Shown piece after piece: positions 62,237-64,000 of a stretch of DNA of 64,000 nucleotides. Position numbers and translations under genes: made by a program. This DNA is from Epiperipatus broadwayi (lineage: Eukaryota; Onychophora; Udeonychophora; Euonychophora; Peripatidae), in the NCBI GenBank assembly GCA_028023455.1, contig JAQFVV010000073.1:188001-252000 (forward strand). Reading direction: 5' to 3'. The notes under the pieces were generated by a model that searched no databases, was not told where the DNA came from, and worked only from the letters and a program-made list of their open reading frames with translations. Every line of letters begins with the position of its first letter. Position 1 is the stretch's first letter.

Positions 62237-64000
62237 TGTAACGAGCACAGACGTTCGTTACATTGTTTTTTTATTTATTTATTAAACATGAAAGTAAATT
62301 AAAAAGTTCGCATTTAAAAATTTTCTTTTAGAATTAAAAATTGAAATTAAATATCATCTTAAACTCTTATATATTAAATCGCACAGATAATGAAAAATTA
62401 TTAAAATAAAACTTTATTAAAGAAAAAGTATTTTTAAAACTAAATTTTAAAAAGATTTGGAGATGAAATTATATCTTTAAATTTATCTTTAAATATATTT
62501 GTGATTTGGAAAACAGGTTAATTAATCAGAAATGGAAATGATTGTTAATTAGTTAAATGTAAACCAGCCTTCGGCATTTAAATGTAAAAATACCGGTCAG
62601 ATAGGAAAACAATAGAAACTGTTAGCAAATAAGAAGAAATCCCTATGGAATCGGACCGCAGCGAAAGGACCATCGCATCGGTGACGTAATGTAAATTCAA
62701 TCCTTCACATTAATATAAAAGGAAAATTTGGAAATTATTAATCAGGGAGTTATTGATGATTATTACGATGTAACAGCTAGGTGTTAGTGCTGAGGGGATT
62801 GAAAAAGACGCACAGCTTCAATCCCTTCAGTTCTGCTAAGAAAGGAAGAAAAATGAACCATCGTTTCTACATTGAGGACCAACTACACTAAAAAATCTCC
62901 GGATGGATAAATAAATCAGCCAACAGGATACCAATCTTCAGATGACGTGGGAATTCACGTTCAAACGGCAAGGAATATATGAAGATGAACTATTTAAATA
63001 ACCGTAAGAACTTTAAAATTTATGAACAGTAAATTAAAAACTTTCCAGATTTAAATAATTGCAATATTATTCTATCTGACCAACATTATTTATTAATTAG
63101 TTATAATTTTATTTAATGTATTTATTTTGTAAAATCATTTCCATTTATTTATTTTTTGTTCTTTAAGTTTTATTATGATTTTTGTTTTCTGTTAAATTAA
63201 TTATAAAAATGTTAAACTTAAGTCGGGCGTGAATGGCTGTATAGATTTGTAAAGTTATATTAGGGGAGGGTAATCTTAGGTTATTTATGTCGTTGTTAGA
63301 TTGGGTCAATGGATTGGATATATTGATGTAGTTAGTAGATGTAATCGGAGATTCGCTACTGGCAGAATCGTTTCTATATACGCCGCACTCACCCGGTTGC
63401 CTATGGAAGGAATTATAAGACGGAGAACGCAGTTCCTTTCTATGGAGTTTTTTTTTTATTGTTCTTCTCGTTAGATAGATGTAATATTCCTATCTGATTG
63501 AGAGTCAATGTCTTTTCTTAATTCTTTTGGTGCTGCCGTATTTCGTATTACATTGAATACATTGATATATCAGATGGATTGATGCCAGTTTGACTACGAA
63601 TTTTAGCCTAAGGTTAAATAGGGATAGAATGTTTATTTTCAAAAGCAAATTTATGTGGTCTATTCATACCCGACCCTAAATAAAAATGCATTAAATTTAA
63701 GTTGTTTATAGACGCTTGCATGGATTGTTTATTGGTTAACTATGTTTTGCGTTTCCATATTTGATCAAAATATATAGACATTCGATAAATAATGATACCT
63801 TACGGTGAGTATCTAAAATGTATTTATTCGGATGTCTTTTAAATCATTGGTGACAATGCAAGTATCTTATGGTGAATACTACTGGGTTACTTATAAATTT
63901 CCCTCTGCAATTGCCAGTATCAATGATTTTATCTTTTGATCGTTTATGTTTACTTTGAAATGTTTTTAACCGTGTAATCTATGTAACCGATGTATAGCAA
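62237..64000 (-). repeat. 2.1-kb dispersed repeat, copy C (inverted, cut by window end)
   Basis: Starts flush with (TA)n at TGTAACGAGCACAGACGTTC and contains CGGGCGTGAATGGCTGTATA, GGGGAGGGTAATCTTAGGTT, ATATCAGATGGATTGAT and TAGCCTAAGGTTAAATAGG, which are complements of text in copy A (14.4-14.95 kb). TG...-type terminus and repeat TGTAACG/CGTTACA suggest an LTR-like boundary. The distal end lies beyond the window. The frame starting ATGGATTGGATATA is interrupted, which argues against coding in copy A. Confidence 0.7.

Overview
No bacterial-style gene organisation, no rRNA and no functional tRNA gene is visible. The window looks like intergenic DNA of a repeat-rich, very AT-rich animal (roughly three quarters A+T by eye). 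The evidence is long (TA)n, (CA)n, (TTA)n, (GA)n and (CTAT)n microsatellites, tRNA-derived short repeats, a Penelope-like retroelement with a GIY-YIG domain, an RTE/BovB-like LINE tail, hAT and pogo/Tigger-like DNA transposon remnants, and hammerhead ribozymes in repeats. A mollusc or another invertebrate such as a cnidarian would fit; I cannot name the species. No intact protein-coding gene could be supported. Almost all open frames are short, low-complexity or microsatellite-coded.

Layout. 1-6 kb: AT-rich sequence with a fold-back element holding an exact-length 158-bp tandem duplication (1383-1784) and a 1.2-kb pogo/Tigger-like element (3626-4833). 6.2-6.6 kb: broken 3' end of an RTE-type LINE on the minus strand. 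7.8-8.0, 12.4-12.6 and 13.3-13.6 kb: long hairpins. 14.0-16.1 and 19.8-22.0 kb: two copies of a ~2.1-kb dispersed repeat, with a third inverted copy from 62.2 kb to the window end. 22.0-22.9 kb: Penelope-like C-terminal fragment flanked by inverted arms. 24-31 kb: small inverted-repeat elements and tRNA-like SINE copies. 31.5-32.6 kb: hAT element. 33.6-36.1 kb: chain of truncated retroelements joined by (TTA)n tracts. 37.7-38.3 and 44.8-45.1 kb: repeat family carrying a second hammerhead type. 39.4-42.4 and 48.8-51.1 kb: two diverged copies of a long repeat. 47.15-48.42 and 53.32-53.70 kb: a repeat family with six hammerhead ribozyme copies. 55-64 kb: AT-rich DNA with a few GC-richer islands, one with exon-like borders, an array of near-palindromic E-box motifs, and the third 2.1-kb repeat.

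The main result is the hammerhead system. The 47-kb locus has two minus-strand and two plus-strand units repeating about every 411-413 bp. Each carries a 46-nt motif that folds as a complete type I hammerhead: core CTGATGA, three helices, GAAA, and a cleavable C17. The 53-kb locus is a compact inverted pair of the same family. A second family at 37.85 kb has an intact core with different helices. Related motifs with decayed cores sit in several fold-back cassettes and in the Penelope arms. This fits retrozyme or Penelope-LTR biology (self-cleaving RNAs copied back into the genome), but the palindromic arrangement and the repeated insertion next to (TA)n tracts deserve a closer look.
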